Part shown: positions 9,741-17,749 of the stretch, one piece after another | Layout of the letters: each line of letters opens with the position of its first letter | Position numbering within the stretch: the stretch's first letter is position 1 | Assembly: GCA_004213515.1 (NCBI GenBank) | Contig: SHAK01000010.1 | Span: 1-64,000 of the forward strand | Length of the DNA stretch: 64,000 nt | Source: Limisphaerales bacterium | GTDB taxonomy: Bacteria; Verrucomicrobiota; Verrucomicrobiia; Limisphaerales; UBA1096 | Direction of reading: 5' to 3' | Notes under the pieces: model-generated | What the model saw: only the letters and a program-made list of their open reading frames with translations | Database searches by the model: none | Told to the model about the DNA's origin: nothing | Made by a program: the position numbers and the translations under genes

Positions 9741-11168
9741 TTAATCTGACTTTAACCGTAGGTCGAAACATGCCATTTCATGACTATTTCTAACAAATAA
9801 TAATCCGTTAGCAAGAGCAGGATAATTCCATGTTCGGCCACCTTTTAAAGCTTTGAACTCATTCTTTTCTGTAAATGTATTTGGATTCATTTCAACCAAA
9901 GCCAAATCACCAGAATCCCCAAGAATTATAAGATGGCCTGAAGCGGCTAGGATTTTTCCATAGCCATACTTTTTGCCGCGCCATTTTAGGGATCCATCTT
10001 TGGCATTTAGACATACGAGTCGACTTTCGTTCAGTCCGTAAATGAAACCATCCCAAAACACTGTACTTGAAAATTTGGTTTTCAATAATTTACTTTTCCA
10101 AATGGTTTTAGTTCTCATACTGTTTCCATCTTTAATAATTTGAAACGCTTCCGCTCCAGTACCATAACCTGCAGAAACTAGTAACGTGTCATCATTTAAT
10201 TGTGATGGCTGAGCTATGTTATGATTATTAACGTTTATTTTCCATTTATGAGACCAGTGGAGCTCTCCATTGTTAGGATTGATAGAAAGAATTTTTCCTT
10301 CAAGCGCTACTATAAGTTGTTCTTCATTAAGTATGTTAAAAAGTGTTGGGGTACTATAAACTTGGTTTCCGTTATGTTTTCTCCAAATCACCTCACCACT
10401 CTCTTTATTTAGAGCAATAATGGCATTATTTTTTTGTCCTCCAGGGCTCAGAATTAAAGACTCTTTGTATATAAAAGGGGAAGTGGATACTCCCCAATAG
10501 GGTACTTCAGATTTATTCTCTTCAACTATGTTTTTTTGCCAAAGGACTTTGCCTGAATTTGCGTCTAAAGAGTTCAAATGGCCTTCGGCACCTAGGACAT
10601 AAAGGCTATCATTATTCCAAGTTGGAGTTGATCTGGGGCCTATGCCACCAAAGTATTCTTCGAATTTTGCGGGGTATTCATATTTCCATTTAATCTCTCC
10701 GTTTTTTATTGAAAAAGCGGCTATTACTTCATTTTCATCTTGTTGTTCAATAGTAAAAGCGAGTCCTTTAGCGATGGAAAAAGATGAATGGCCGTCACCT
10801 ATGAGCTTACGCCATACGACTTTAGGACCTTCTTTAGGCCAATTAGTTGAGATAGGTTGTTCTTTATATATTCCTTCGCTATTTGGACCGCGATATGAAG
10901 TCCAATAAGGAGCTTTAAAACTCTCGTTTATATTCACTTTGTGATTATCAACAGGTGTTTGAGTTTTTCGTTGTTGATTAACTTTGTCGGATTGTGATCC
11001 TGACTTATTCCAAACCAACTTTGGTATGGCGCTACCTCTCCATTCCAAATGATTGCAAGCAGTCCAAGTAATCACAGAAGAAATTACAAACAACCAAAGA
11101 AGTATTTTAATTAATCTGTTTAACTTCACTTTTATTTTATTTTCATTAAGTAGTGACTTACAATCCAC
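9741..11168 (-). CDS. PQQ-like beta-propeller lipoprotein
   Basis: Repeated propeller blades (ALNKESGEVIWRKHNG, SLDANSGKVLWQKN, LNAKDGSLKWRGKKYG) and the opening YRGPNSEGIY identify a pyrrolo-quinoline-quinone-like, BamB-type eight-bladed propeller common in planctomycetes and verrucomicrobia. The N-terminus is basic then hydrophobic and ends in a Cys (TWTAC), so a lipid-anchored exported protein is likely. The track-length start is GTG at 11168, overlapping the previous gene by 37 bases; a second in-frame GTG at 11129, just past that gene's stop, gives a shorter and more conventional signal and may be the real start. Its location behind the lipid cassette suggests cotranscription. No catalytic residues for alcohol oxidation were recognised. 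Confidence 0.85.
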   Translation of the reverse strand: MDCKSLLNENKIKVKLNRLIKILLWLFVISSVITWTACNHLEWRGSAIPKLVWNKSGSQSDKVNQQRKTQTPVDNHKVNINESFKAPYWTSYRGPNSEGIYKEQPISTNWPKEGPKVVWRKLIGDGHSSFSIAKGLAFTIEQQDENEVIAAFSIKNGEIKWKYEYPAKFEEYFGGIGPRSTPTWNNDSLYVLGAEGHLNSLDANSGKVLWQKNIVEENKSEVPYWGVSTSPFIYKESLILSPGGQKNNAIIALNKESGEVIWRKHNGNQVYSTPTLFNILNEEQLIVALEGKILSINPNNGELHWSHKWKINVNNHNIAQPSQLNDDTLLVSAGYGTGAEAFQIIKDGNSMRTKTIWKSKLLKTKFSSTVFWDGFIYGLNESRLVCLNAKDGSLKWRGKKYGYGKILAASGHLIILGDSGDLALVEMNPNTFTEKNEFKALKGGRTWNYPALANGLLFVRNSHEMACFDLRLKSD

Positions 11169-12148
11169 TCATCACCGTTTCTTGTCTTCCATAACTCTGA
11201 GCACGCCATAAAGAAAATTCTCCAATAAGACCACCATTTAGTAGTGTGCTCTTTACCATACGTTTCTGAGAAAACAGATCGTATATGGCTTTCATTTTTA
11301 TCCATATTTTGAAGCCATGCTTCAGCAGTCTTGTGATAATGAATTCCGTTAACTTTCCATTCATTATCGATGATTAAATCTCGATTAAAGTGACTTAAAA
11401 GGTCATGACTAGGCATAATTCCTCCTGTGAAAAAGTGCCTTCCCATCCAATTAGATGAACCTTCAGTTTCAAAATGATAGGCAAAATTTATATGTGAAAA
11501 GATATGCACAAATAATTTTCCTTCAGGTTTTAACCAGTGTTTGACCCTAGAAAGTAATTCTTCATAATTTTTCATATGTTCAAACATTTCAACTGATATA
11601 ACCCTGTCAAAAGTTTGATTTATTTCAAAAGAATTCATGTCGCATGTTTTGACCTCTAAATTATTTAAACCCCTCAAATTGGCAAGATTCATGATGAATT
11701 TTCTTTGATCTTGGGAGTTAGAGACCGAGGTTATTCTGGAATTGGGATAACTTTCGGCCATCCAAAGACTAATGGCCCCCCAGCCGCAACCAAGCTCAAG
11801 TATGTCATGCCCATCTTCAATTTCAGCTCGTTCGCATGTCAGTTTTAGCATTTTAGCTTCAGCTTCATCCAGAGATTTTGTGTCTTCGTCCCAATAACAG
11901 CAGCTATATTTTAAATGTTTTCCAAGGCATATTTCGAAGAAATCCGGAGGAACTTCATAATGTTGATCATTTGCTGCTTGGGTTTCGATTGCGACAGGTA
12001 GAGTCTTTAGTTCTTCAATCAAACGTTCCTTAGCTCCTGATTCATGGTTGAGAGTTTCGGATTTGATTCTAAATAGGTTTAATTTTCTTATACGTTGGCG
12101 AATAAGAAAGTCAGGGATTAAGTTTTTTTCTAATAACCAGTCAATCAT
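11132..12148 (-). CDS. Second CFA-family SAM-dependent methyltransferase
   Basis: A class I SAM-binding motif (DILELGCGWG, 115-124) is preceded by the YEVPPDFFEICLG block of the cyclopropane-fatty-acid synthase superfamily. The acidic SAM-ribose/partner motif region (TSVSNSQDQ) and VISVEMFEHM follow. At 338 residues it lacks the N-terminal domain of full CFA synthases and looks closer to the coclaurine-N-methyltransferase-like branch, so its methyl acceptor may be an acyl chain double bond or an amine. Its start overlaps the DUF1295 stop by 4 bases. It is a paralogue in kind, not a copy, of the methyltransferase at 13287-14549; the two proteins differ clearly outside the SAM core. Confidence 0.85.
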   Translation of the reverse strand: MIDWLLEKNLIPDFLIRQRIRKLNLFRIKSETLNHESGAKERLIEELKTLPVAIETQAANDQHYEVPPDFFEICLGKHLKYSCCYWDEDTKSLDEAEAKMLKLTCERAEIEDGHDILELGCGWGAISLWMAESYPNSRITSVSNSQDQRKFIMNLANLRGLNNLEVKTCDMNSFEINQTFDRVISVEMFEHMKNYEELLSRVKHWLKPEGKLFVHIFSHINFAYHFETEGSSNWMGRHFFTGGIMPSHDLLSHFNRDLIIDNEWKVNGIHYHKTAEAWLQNMDKNESHIRSVFSETYGKEHTTKWWSYWRIFFMACSELWKTRNGDEWIVSHYLMKIK

Positions 12149-12939
12149 GATAAATATTTTTTTGGCGGCAATGGTATAAAACTAGATGTTGTTTCTTGAT
12201 ATTTCTTATAAGCATCACCTTTTGAAGTAATGTTTTGTTTTTCATTGTTGCTAACTCCTGTAACTCTCAAAAGGAGAAATAACATGAGAATAGGACAGTA
12301 AATTGTCCACCATCCATTTGAATTAAAAGCGAAAACGAAATAACCGACCCAAGCCATCCATTGAAAGAAATAATTTGGGTGTCTTGAATAATTCCACAAT
12401 CCACTCCTACATACTTCGTGAATTTTGCTATTCTTTTTAAATCTCGAGAGTTGTAAGTCTGCCAAAGCTTCACCAAGAAATGCTATTATTATTAACAACA
12501 ACCCAAGATATTCTACGAAGCTTATATTTGGATCTTTATTCCATGTAGGTACGGCAAAAATTAAGGCAAACACCATTATTGCTAGACCTTGAAAATGAAA
12601 AAAAACAAACATTTTTGAGTTGTTTTTTTCAGCCCATTTTTCTCTTAGGTCGGCATAACGGCTGTCTTCTTTTGGGTGAAGTTTCCAGCAACGTATAAAA
12701 AGATATATTCCTAGTCGAAAAGACCAAAGACAAGCTATAGTTGATAACAAGATGCGTCTATGTTCATTGCCTTCTCCGGTAAGAGAGAAGTAAGTAGCTA
12801 GAAGCCCAAAACTGAACCCCCAGAACACATCAATAATTCCTGCGTTATTTATAGTTCTAGCAATAAAAAATGTGACATTAATTAAAAGGAAAACAGCGGC
12901 CCAACCTAGTAAAACTTGATCAAGTGGATTCATAATCAC
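12145..12939 (-). CDS. DUF1295 integral membrane protein (steroid 5-alpha-reductase-like)
   Basis: This 264-residue protein has at least six hydrophobic segments. Near the C-terminus it carries the motif GLWNYSRHPNYFFQW, the nucleotide-binding-like signature shared by DUF1295, 3-oxo-5-alpha-steroid reductases and isoprenylcysteine methyltransferases; GIIDVFWGFSFG near residue 33 is the DUF1295 opening. Members are predicted membrane reductases acting on lipids, but no bacterial substrate is certain. It overlaps the upstream DUF1475-like gene by 4 bases and the downstream methyltransferase by 4 bases, so the three are translationally coupled. A role in reducing a modified acyl chain is inference. 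Confidence 0.9.
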   Translation of the reverse strand: MIMNPLDQVLLGWAAVFLLINVTFFIARTINNAGIIDVFWGFSFGLLATYFSLTGEGNEHRRILLSTIACLWSFRLGIYLFIRCWKLHPKEDSRYADLREKWAEKNNSKMFVFFHFQGLAIMVFALIFAVPTWNKDPNISFVEYLGLLLIIIAFLGEALADLQLSRFKKNSKIHEVCRSGLWNYSRHPNYFFQWMAWVGYFVFAFNSNGWWTIYCPILMLFLLLRVTGVSNNEKQNITSKGDAYKKYQETTSSFIPLPPKKYLS

Positions 12940-13283
12940 TGCTTAGTATTATTTCTTATTAATAAGAAATCTTCAAAGGATGCATTTGCCGGTAGGCGGA
13001 TAGTTCGAAATAATCCGTATAAAGCTACTGCAATGTTTCCTAATGAACATATAGCAACTAATGAAAGGATTCTGATCATCCAGGATTTTTCTTGATAGAT
13101 TAACCATCCGTAAAAAATTAGAAAACCCCAATAGCAGTCCAATATTGTTGCGAAGAACCATGGATCGCTGATGTGTTCATTGAAATACTCAAACATGTTT
13201 TGCTTAGATCCAGCATAAAAACAAATAATAATCATTGTTGCTAGCATAAGGCTAAAGAAAACTAATAATAGCTTGCGGATCAC
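12936..13283 (-). CDS. Small membrane protein, DUF1475-like
   Basis: The 115-residue protein has three predicted membrane spans (about 5-25, 41-62 and 70-93). Sequence features such as DPWFFATILDCYWGF and SLGNIAVALYGLFR resemble the short bacterial DUF1475 proteins found beside DUF1295 and CFA-type genes; that family assignment is from memory and only moderately sure. It lies 3 bases after the cyclopropane-synthase-type gene and overlaps the DUF1295 gene by 4 bases, which is good evidence that it is a real member of the cassette. No catalytic residues are apparent; it could be a subunit or chaperone of the DUF1295 protein. Confidence 0.7.
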   Translation of the reverse strand: MIRKLLLVFFSLMLATMIIICFYAGSKQNMFEYFNEHISDPWFFATILDCYWGFLIFYGWLIYQEKSWMIRILSLVAICSLGNIAVALYGLFRTIRLPANASFEDFLLIRNNTKQ

Positions 13284-13286
13284 TGT

Positions 13287-14549
13287 TTATTTGAGTGTTA
13301 AGTTATTTGGTCGAGTGTAGATAGCTTGAGCTACACCAACATTTCTCATGGAGAAACCTGCTGAACAGTAGCAAAGATAATAATTCCATTTACGAATAAA
13401 ATTTTCATCAAAACCCATTGCGCATACTTCGGGTAGGGATTCATTAAATCTTTCGTGCCAAGCCATCAGTGTGCGTGAATAATTCTCACTAAACTCCTCC
13501 CAAGAATGAAGGAATAAAGTGCCAACTCTGTTCATTGCCTGTGCAACTCGATGTTGAGCCAAAAGTAAAGATCCTGGGAATATATGTTTTTGAGTCCAGT
13601 CGTTGCCTTTTCGAAGGTCCTCATATCGCGAATCTGGGCATGTTATTATTTGAAGGCCCAGTAGACCATCGGGCTTAAGGAGCTGATGGCATTGGCTGAA
13701 ATATTCTTCCAGGTATGCATCGCCAACTGCTTCCATCATTTCAATTGATACAATTTTATCAAATTTACCTTCAACTTTACGGTAGTCTTCGAAAAGAAAT
13801 GTAACTTTTTTTGAAAGGCCTGACTTGTTTATTCGTTCTTTTGCATAACTTAGCTGTTCTTCAGAAATGGTTATTCCTGTAACATTGCATCCATATTGAC
13901 TCGCGGCATATTCTGCAAATCCCCCCCAACCACATCCAATTTCAAGAACGTTATCTGACTCCTTAATTTTTAATTTTTTACAAAGTCTATCGTATTTAGC
14001 AATTTGCGCTTTGTTTAAATTATTATTATTGCCTTCAAAATAAGCACAAGAATAAGTCATGCTTTCATCGAGAAACAATTTATAGAAATCGTTACCTAAA
14101 TCGTAGTGTTCATGAATATTCTTTTTACTTTTGTCAATTGTGTTAGCTCGGAATTTGTGTTTTATTTGGTTTATTACACCTAGGCTGTTGATCAAAAATG
14201 ATCGGGCTGTTTCAACTGACTTGGAAGGGGATTTTTTAACGTTTAAAATGAACCATGATATTACTGAAGATATATCATCTGTGTCCCAATCTCCTTCAAC
14301 ATAAGCTTCTCCAAGTCCAATGTCTCCATATAACACGCATTTCTTAAAAAAATTACTTGAGCGAATTCTCATTTTTGCTGGATTGCAGTTCTCATCATCT
14401 CCACAAATAATTTTCTCTCCACATGGGAGTTCTATTTCCATGCGTCCTTTTTCCATTTTACTAAAATAACGAAGAATTATTCTTTTGCTTTGTTTGCTCC
14501 AGAACGAGTCCTCGTTAGAGTGGGGCGTATTCTTATTCATTATATTCAA
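13287..14549 (-). CDS. cfa: Cyclopropane-fatty-acyl-phospholipid synthase family methyltransferase
   Basis: At 420 residues this has the full CFA-synthase layout: an N-terminal domain, the HYDLGNDFYKLFLDESMTYSCAYF block (149-171), the SAM motif VLEIGCGWGG (201-210), the TGITISEEQLSYAKER motif, and FIRKWNYYLCYCSAGF near the end. Such enzymes transfer a methyl group from S-adenosylmethionine to the double bond of phospholipid acyl chains, giving cyclopropane, methylene or methyl-branched products. Its neighbours (DUF1365 11 bases upstream, FAD oxidoreductase beyond) match the Mycobacterium tuberculosis Rv0446c-Rv0449c set containing ufaA1, so a methyl-branched product is at least as likely as cyclopropane. 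A run of seven Gs on the coding strand (13921-13927) encodes part of the SAM loop. Confidence 0.9.
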   Translation of the reverse strand: MNIMNKNTPHSNEDSFWSKQSKRIILRYFSKMEKGRMEIELPCGEKIICGDDENCNPAKMRIRSSNFFKKCVLYGDIGLGEAYVEGDWDTDDISSVISWFILNVKKSPSKSVETARSFLINSLGVINQIKHKFRANTIDKSKKNIHEHYDLGNDFYKLFLDESMTYSCAYFEGNNNNLNKAQIAKYDRLCKKLKIKESDNVLEIGCGWGGFAEYAASQYGCNVTGITISEEQLSYAKERINKSGLSKKVTFLFEDYRKVEGKFDKIVSIEMMEAVGDAYLEEYFSQCHQLLKPDGLLGLQIITCPDSRYEDLRKGNDWTQKHIFPGSLLLAQHRVAQAMNRVGTLFLHSWEEFSENYSRTLMAWHERFNESLPEVCAMGFDENFIRKWNYYLCYCSAGFSMRNVGVAQAIYTRPNNLTLK

Positions 14550-14560
14550 ATAATTTTTAT

Positions 14561-15328
14561 TTATCTTATTAAATCTTTTTGTAGCTGGGGATTATCTTTC
14601 TTTGGGTAATGCTTTAAACCTTTTAACTTGAGTTTGAGTGCGTGCCAATGAATAAGAAACATTACTTTAAAAGTTAGCAGGGGATACTTAATTGTTATCC
14701 AAGTTAAACGACGTGAATTAAATTGCTTTGCTTCTCCCAACACTGAGCTGATAAGGATTTTTTTTTCTCCTTCAAATTCATTTATTTTTATGTCTAGTAG
14801 ATTTTCAGGAAGTGCAAAATCAAAATCAAATTCTAAATTGAGACTTGAGAATGGAGAGACATAAAAATGTTTTGGAGTTCTTAATTTGAAACGATTATTA
14901 ACAATTTTTTGAATTAAATATGGTTTCATTTCCCTATATGTATTGCTTACTTCCGCTATCGCACAAACTGCTTGTGAATTCTCATCGAAAATAAAATAGA
15001 ACGAAACAGGATTGAAAATATACCCTGCGATACGTGGCATGGTAATAAGTAAAACGCGACAATCATTGCTCACTTTAATGCCTTTGGATCTAATATATTC
15101 CAGAACTTTTCGTTTTGTAGTTCCCGTTTTATTTTTTGAATGATCTTTATCGAAAAATGAAAATAGATTGAAACGGTTATAACTAAAAAGAATATTATTA
15201 TTTGAGAGTGTTTTGAGTTCGTCTAAATCAATGCAAAACATGAAGATTTTATAGATAAAACCATTTTTTATCGGGTTAAGCCTTTTATGCATAACCCGAC
15301 ATTCATATATTCTAGATTTTAATTCCAA
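14561..15328 (-). CDS. DUF1365 domain protein
   Basis: The DUF1365 signature is clear: YECRVMHKRLNPIKNGFIYK at the N-terminus, DLDELKTL, and later GYIFNPVSFYFIFDE followed by AEVSNTYREMKPYLI. The start is a TTG at 15328; using it gives the N-terminus expected for the family, because the YECRVMH block begins within eight residues. It overlaps the FAD-oxidoreductase stop by 10 bases. DUF1365 proteins nearly always sit between a flavin amine-oxidase-type protein and a CFA-type methyltransferase, and are suspected to help lipid modification, but their chemistry is unknown. Length (255 residues) is normal. Confidence 0.92.
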   Translation of the reverse strand: MELKSRIYECRVMHKRLNPIKNGFIYKIFMFCIDLDELKTLSNNNILFSYNRFNLFSFFDKDHSKNKTGTTKRKVLEYIRSKGIKVSNDCRVLLITMPRIAGYIFNPVSFYFIFDENSQAVCAIAEVSNTYREMKPYLIQKIVNNRFKLRTPKHFYVSPFSSLNLEFDFDFALPENLLDIKINEFEGEKKILISSVLGEAKQFNSRRLTWITIKYPLLTFKVMFLIHWHALKLKLKGLKHYPKKDNPQLQKDLIR

Positions 15329-16596
15329 AGGGGTTTTTTGAGTATTGTTTCACATAATTCTATTGCGGAATTTAAGGCGTCTTCATGGAATCCATATTTA
15401 AAGTAGCTTCCACAAAAGTATATAGTTTGTGATTTAGATTTTTGGTTTAATTCTTTGAGTTTTGATTGGGCATTGACAGCTCCAGCGTCAAATAATGGAT
15501 GTTCAAAATTAACTTTCTTTATTATAGAATCTGGATTGATTTCTTCTTCGCCGTTAATATTTACAAAATAATCGCAATCGTTGGATACCCCCTGAAGATT
15601 GTTCATCCAGTATATAGTTCTGGGTGTCAACTTTCCGTCTGAATCTAATTTCATGCGATAATTCCATGAAGCCCAGCATAATTTGTTGCGGGGCATTAAG
15701 GATTTGTCTGTGTGCAGAATGCCTGTGTTTTTTTGATATTTAAATTTTTTTAAGATTTCAAATTCATCAGATTTATTTGAGTCTATCAATCCTAAAGCCT
15801 GATCGGCATGGCTTGCCAGAATTACCTTGTCAAACTTTTCACTGTGACCATCAGAAAAATGAACTCTTGCTTGATCTCCATGGGATTCAACTTTTTCAAC
15901 TTCAAAGTCAGTGTGAATCCTATTTTTAAAAGGCTCGACCAGACGTTTTACATATTCACGTGATCCTCCATCAGGTGTAAGCCATTGATGTTGAGTCTTC
16001 ATTCCGAGAAAGCCGTGGTTATGAAAGAATCTTAGTAGTGTTTTGGCTGGGAAATTCAGCATTAATTCCGGAGGAGAAGACCATATAGCTGAGCTCATTG
16101 GAATTATATAAAGTTTAAGGAAATCTTCTCCGTAACCCTTTTCATTAACATATTCTTGTAAGGTTAAATTTTCATGTTTTCCTGAACCTAAAGAGTCTAT
16201 TGCCTCATTATTAAATCTATTAATTTGAAGTAACATTCTCCAGTGACTAATTTTTAAAATATTTTTACGTTGGCCAAAAAGGTGGTTTAGGCTTGTGCCG
16301 CAGTACTCAAGATTTTGAGGTAAGTGCTGAACGCTAAACGACATGTTTGAATTTTTGTAGGGAACTTGAAGCTGGTTAAATAAGCGGGTTAAATTTGGAT
16401 AGGTTTTTTTATTAAAAACCATAAATCCCATATCAATGGGTATAGTTTTATTATTTTCAATAGCTTCTGCCGTAAGAGAGTGACCTCCTACATGATTGTT
16501 TTTTTCGAATAAAAAAGTGTCAAAAAATTTATGTAGAAAATATCCGCATGCCATCCCTGCTATGCCTGTTCCAATTATTGCCAGTTTAGGCTTCAT
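15319..16596 (-). CDS. FAD-dependent amine-oxidase-type oxidoreductase of lipid cassette
   Basis: The N-terminal dinucleotide-binding motif (AIIGTGIAGMACGYFL) followed by EKNNHVGGHS is the FAD-binding signature of the COG2907-type NAD(P)/FAD-dependent oxidoreductases. The C-terminal FAD contact region (YFCGSYFKYGFHEDALNSAIE) is also typical. The start is chosen at the ATG at 16596 because the beta strand of the Rossmann fold then begins six residues in; an upstream ATG at 16623 would add nine residues and a 38-base overlap with the desaturase. In mycobacterial branched-fatty-acid synthesis, a flavoprotein reduces the methylene intermediate made by the methyltransferase; the same role is possible here but this protein belongs to a different flavoprotein family. 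Confidence 0.87.
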   Translation of the reverse strand: MKPKLAIIGTGIAGMACGYFLHKFFDTFLFEKNNHVGGHSLTAEAIENNKTIPIDMGFMVFNKKTYPNLTRLFNQLQVPYKNSNMSFSVQHLPQNLEYCGTSLNHLFGQRKNILKISHWRMLLQINRFNNEAIDSLGSGKHENLTLQEYVNEKGYGEDFLKLYIIPMSSAIWSSPPELMLNFPAKTLLRFFHNHGFLGMKTQHQWLTPDGGSREYVKRLVEPFKNRIHTDFEVEKVESHGDQARVHFSDGHSEKFDKVILASHADQALGLIDSNKSDEFEILKKFKYQKNTGILHTDKSLMPRNKLCWASWNYRMKLDSDGKLTPRTIYWMNNLQGVSNDCDYFVNINGEEEINPDSIIKKVNFEHPLFDAGAVNAQSKLKELNQKSKSQTIYFCGSYFKYGFHEDALNSAIELCETILKKPLWN

Positions 16597-17527
16597 TATT
16601 AGATTTTTTTTTGAGGCCTTCATCTAAGACTCGTTGCGGCACAGGTCTTAAATCGTATATTAATCCGCACATAGCTAGTAGTTTTAGTCCGTAGTAAGTT
16701 GGATCTATTTCCCACCAATAAAAACCCTGCCTGGTAGAGTGCATGTAATAGTGATGATTATTATGCCACCCTTCACCTAATGTGATCAGAGAAAGCCAAA
16801 AGTTGTTTCTACTATGATCGCCTGTGTTGAAGCGTTGCTTTCCATATATATGAGACAATGAGTTGATTGTTGATGTCCCATGTAAAAGTACAGTAGTACT
16901 AATAAAAAATCCCCATATAACTAACTGCCATCCGTTCGTTCCTAAAAATGACCAGCGTAAAGAAATCCATTCTCCTAAATAGAAAAGCCCAATAGCCATT
17001 ATTAATGGGATGAGTTTGTTTAACCGGTTGAGGAAAACCAATTCAGGGAACTTTGCAAAATCTCTAATTTGATCATAGTCAGTTGCGAAATTCTTTTTGT
17101 TTGCAATCCAGCCAATGTGAGACCAAATAAAGCTGTGTGTATGGGGTGAGTGAACATCATTGTCAGTATCAGATTCTCGATGATGTTTTCTGTGGTGTGA
17201 GGCCCACCAAAGTGCACCTCGTTGCAAGGCGGTTGATGCAAAAGCGGCAAATATGAATTGCATAAACCTTGAGGTTTTAAATGTTCGATGCGAGAAGTAG
17301 CGATGGAGAAATGCTGTAATTGTGAACATTCGAGAAAAATACAAAAAAAATGCCAAAGAAATGGCAAACCAACTCCATCCTACCCAAATTACACCAAGAC
17401 ATCCGAGATGAATAAAAAATAATGAAAAACACCTGGCAATATCTAACCCATCTTCCTCTTCATTTCCGTTATTAGATTGAAAGTCAGAATAAAAGGATTG
17501 AACGGCAGATTTGAGGCCAAGTTTCAT
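16586..17527 (-). CDS. Membrane acyl (stearoyl-CoA delta-9 type) desaturase
   Basis: Three histidine boxes define the non-heme di-iron membrane desaturase: HRYFSH (75-80), HHRKHH (111-116) and HNNHH (255-259, in GEGWHNNHH). Hydrophobic segments at about 35-70, 90-108, 167-185 and 200-220 give the usual four-span topology. The enzyme uses oxygen and reducing equivalents to insert a cis double bond into an acyl chain, which would supply the substrate for the two CFA-type methyltransferases downstream. The start ATG shares one base with the stop of the small cysteine protein (TAATG), so translation is coupled. An electron donor is not encoded in the cassette unless it is the small cysteine protein. 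Confidence 0.92.
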   Translation of the reverse strand: MKLGLKSAVQSFYSDFQSNNGNEEEDGLDIARCFSLFFIHLGCLGVIWVGWSWFAISLAFFLYFSRMFTITAFLHRYFSHRTFKTSRFMQFIFAAFASTALQRGALWWASHHRKHHRESDTDNDVHSPHTHSFIWSHIGWIANKKNFATDYDQIRDFAKFPELVFLNRLNKLIPLIMAIGLFYLGEWISLRWSFLGTNGWQLVIWGFFISTTVLLHGTSTINSLSHIYGKQRFNTGDHSRNNFWLSLITLGEGWHNNHHYYMHSTRQGFYWWEIDPTYYGLKLLAMCGLIYDLRPVPQRVLDEGLKKKSNNEA

Positions 17528-17724
17528 TAATTATTGAGGCTTCGAACATCAATAGCTGCTTTTTCTCCAATTTCTGATCTGGCTTTAAGATCCTCAATTG
17601 TTTCAACAAGCGTTACTTTCCGAAAACATGCTATACATAGTCCCAGGTGGGATTCTCCCGATTTTTCTAGATCAGCCCAGTCTTTTGGGCAGTCGTCTTC
17701 AGTGCAATTTGCAATCTGTATCAT
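17527..17724 (-). CDS. Small four-cysteine protein, possible zinc ribbon
   Basis: This 65-residue protein is not a family I recognise. It has four cysteines in two pairs (C7 and C12; C30 and C33, the latter as CIAC), compatible with a zinc ribbon or a small redox/iron site, then a helical charged tail. Support for it being real is its position: 25 bases after the glutathione peroxidase gene, and its TAA stop overlaps the desaturase ATG by one base. It could be a regulator, a metal-site accessory or a rubredoxin-like electron donor; the cysteine spacing does not match rubredoxin (two CxxC). An opposite-strand frame of equal length is a shadow. Confidence 0.7.
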   Translation of the reverse strand: MIQIANCTEDDCPKDWADLEKSGESHLGLCIACFRKVTLVETIEDLKARSEIGEKAAIDVRSLNN

Positions 17725-17749
17725 ATTATGAGCAGATAAGTTTTGTTTT

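Noticed and set aside
17534-17731. Plus-strand frame opposite the four-cysteine gene
   Set aside because: The minus-strand gene has operon context and a TAATG overlap with the desaturase; the plus-strand frame has neither.
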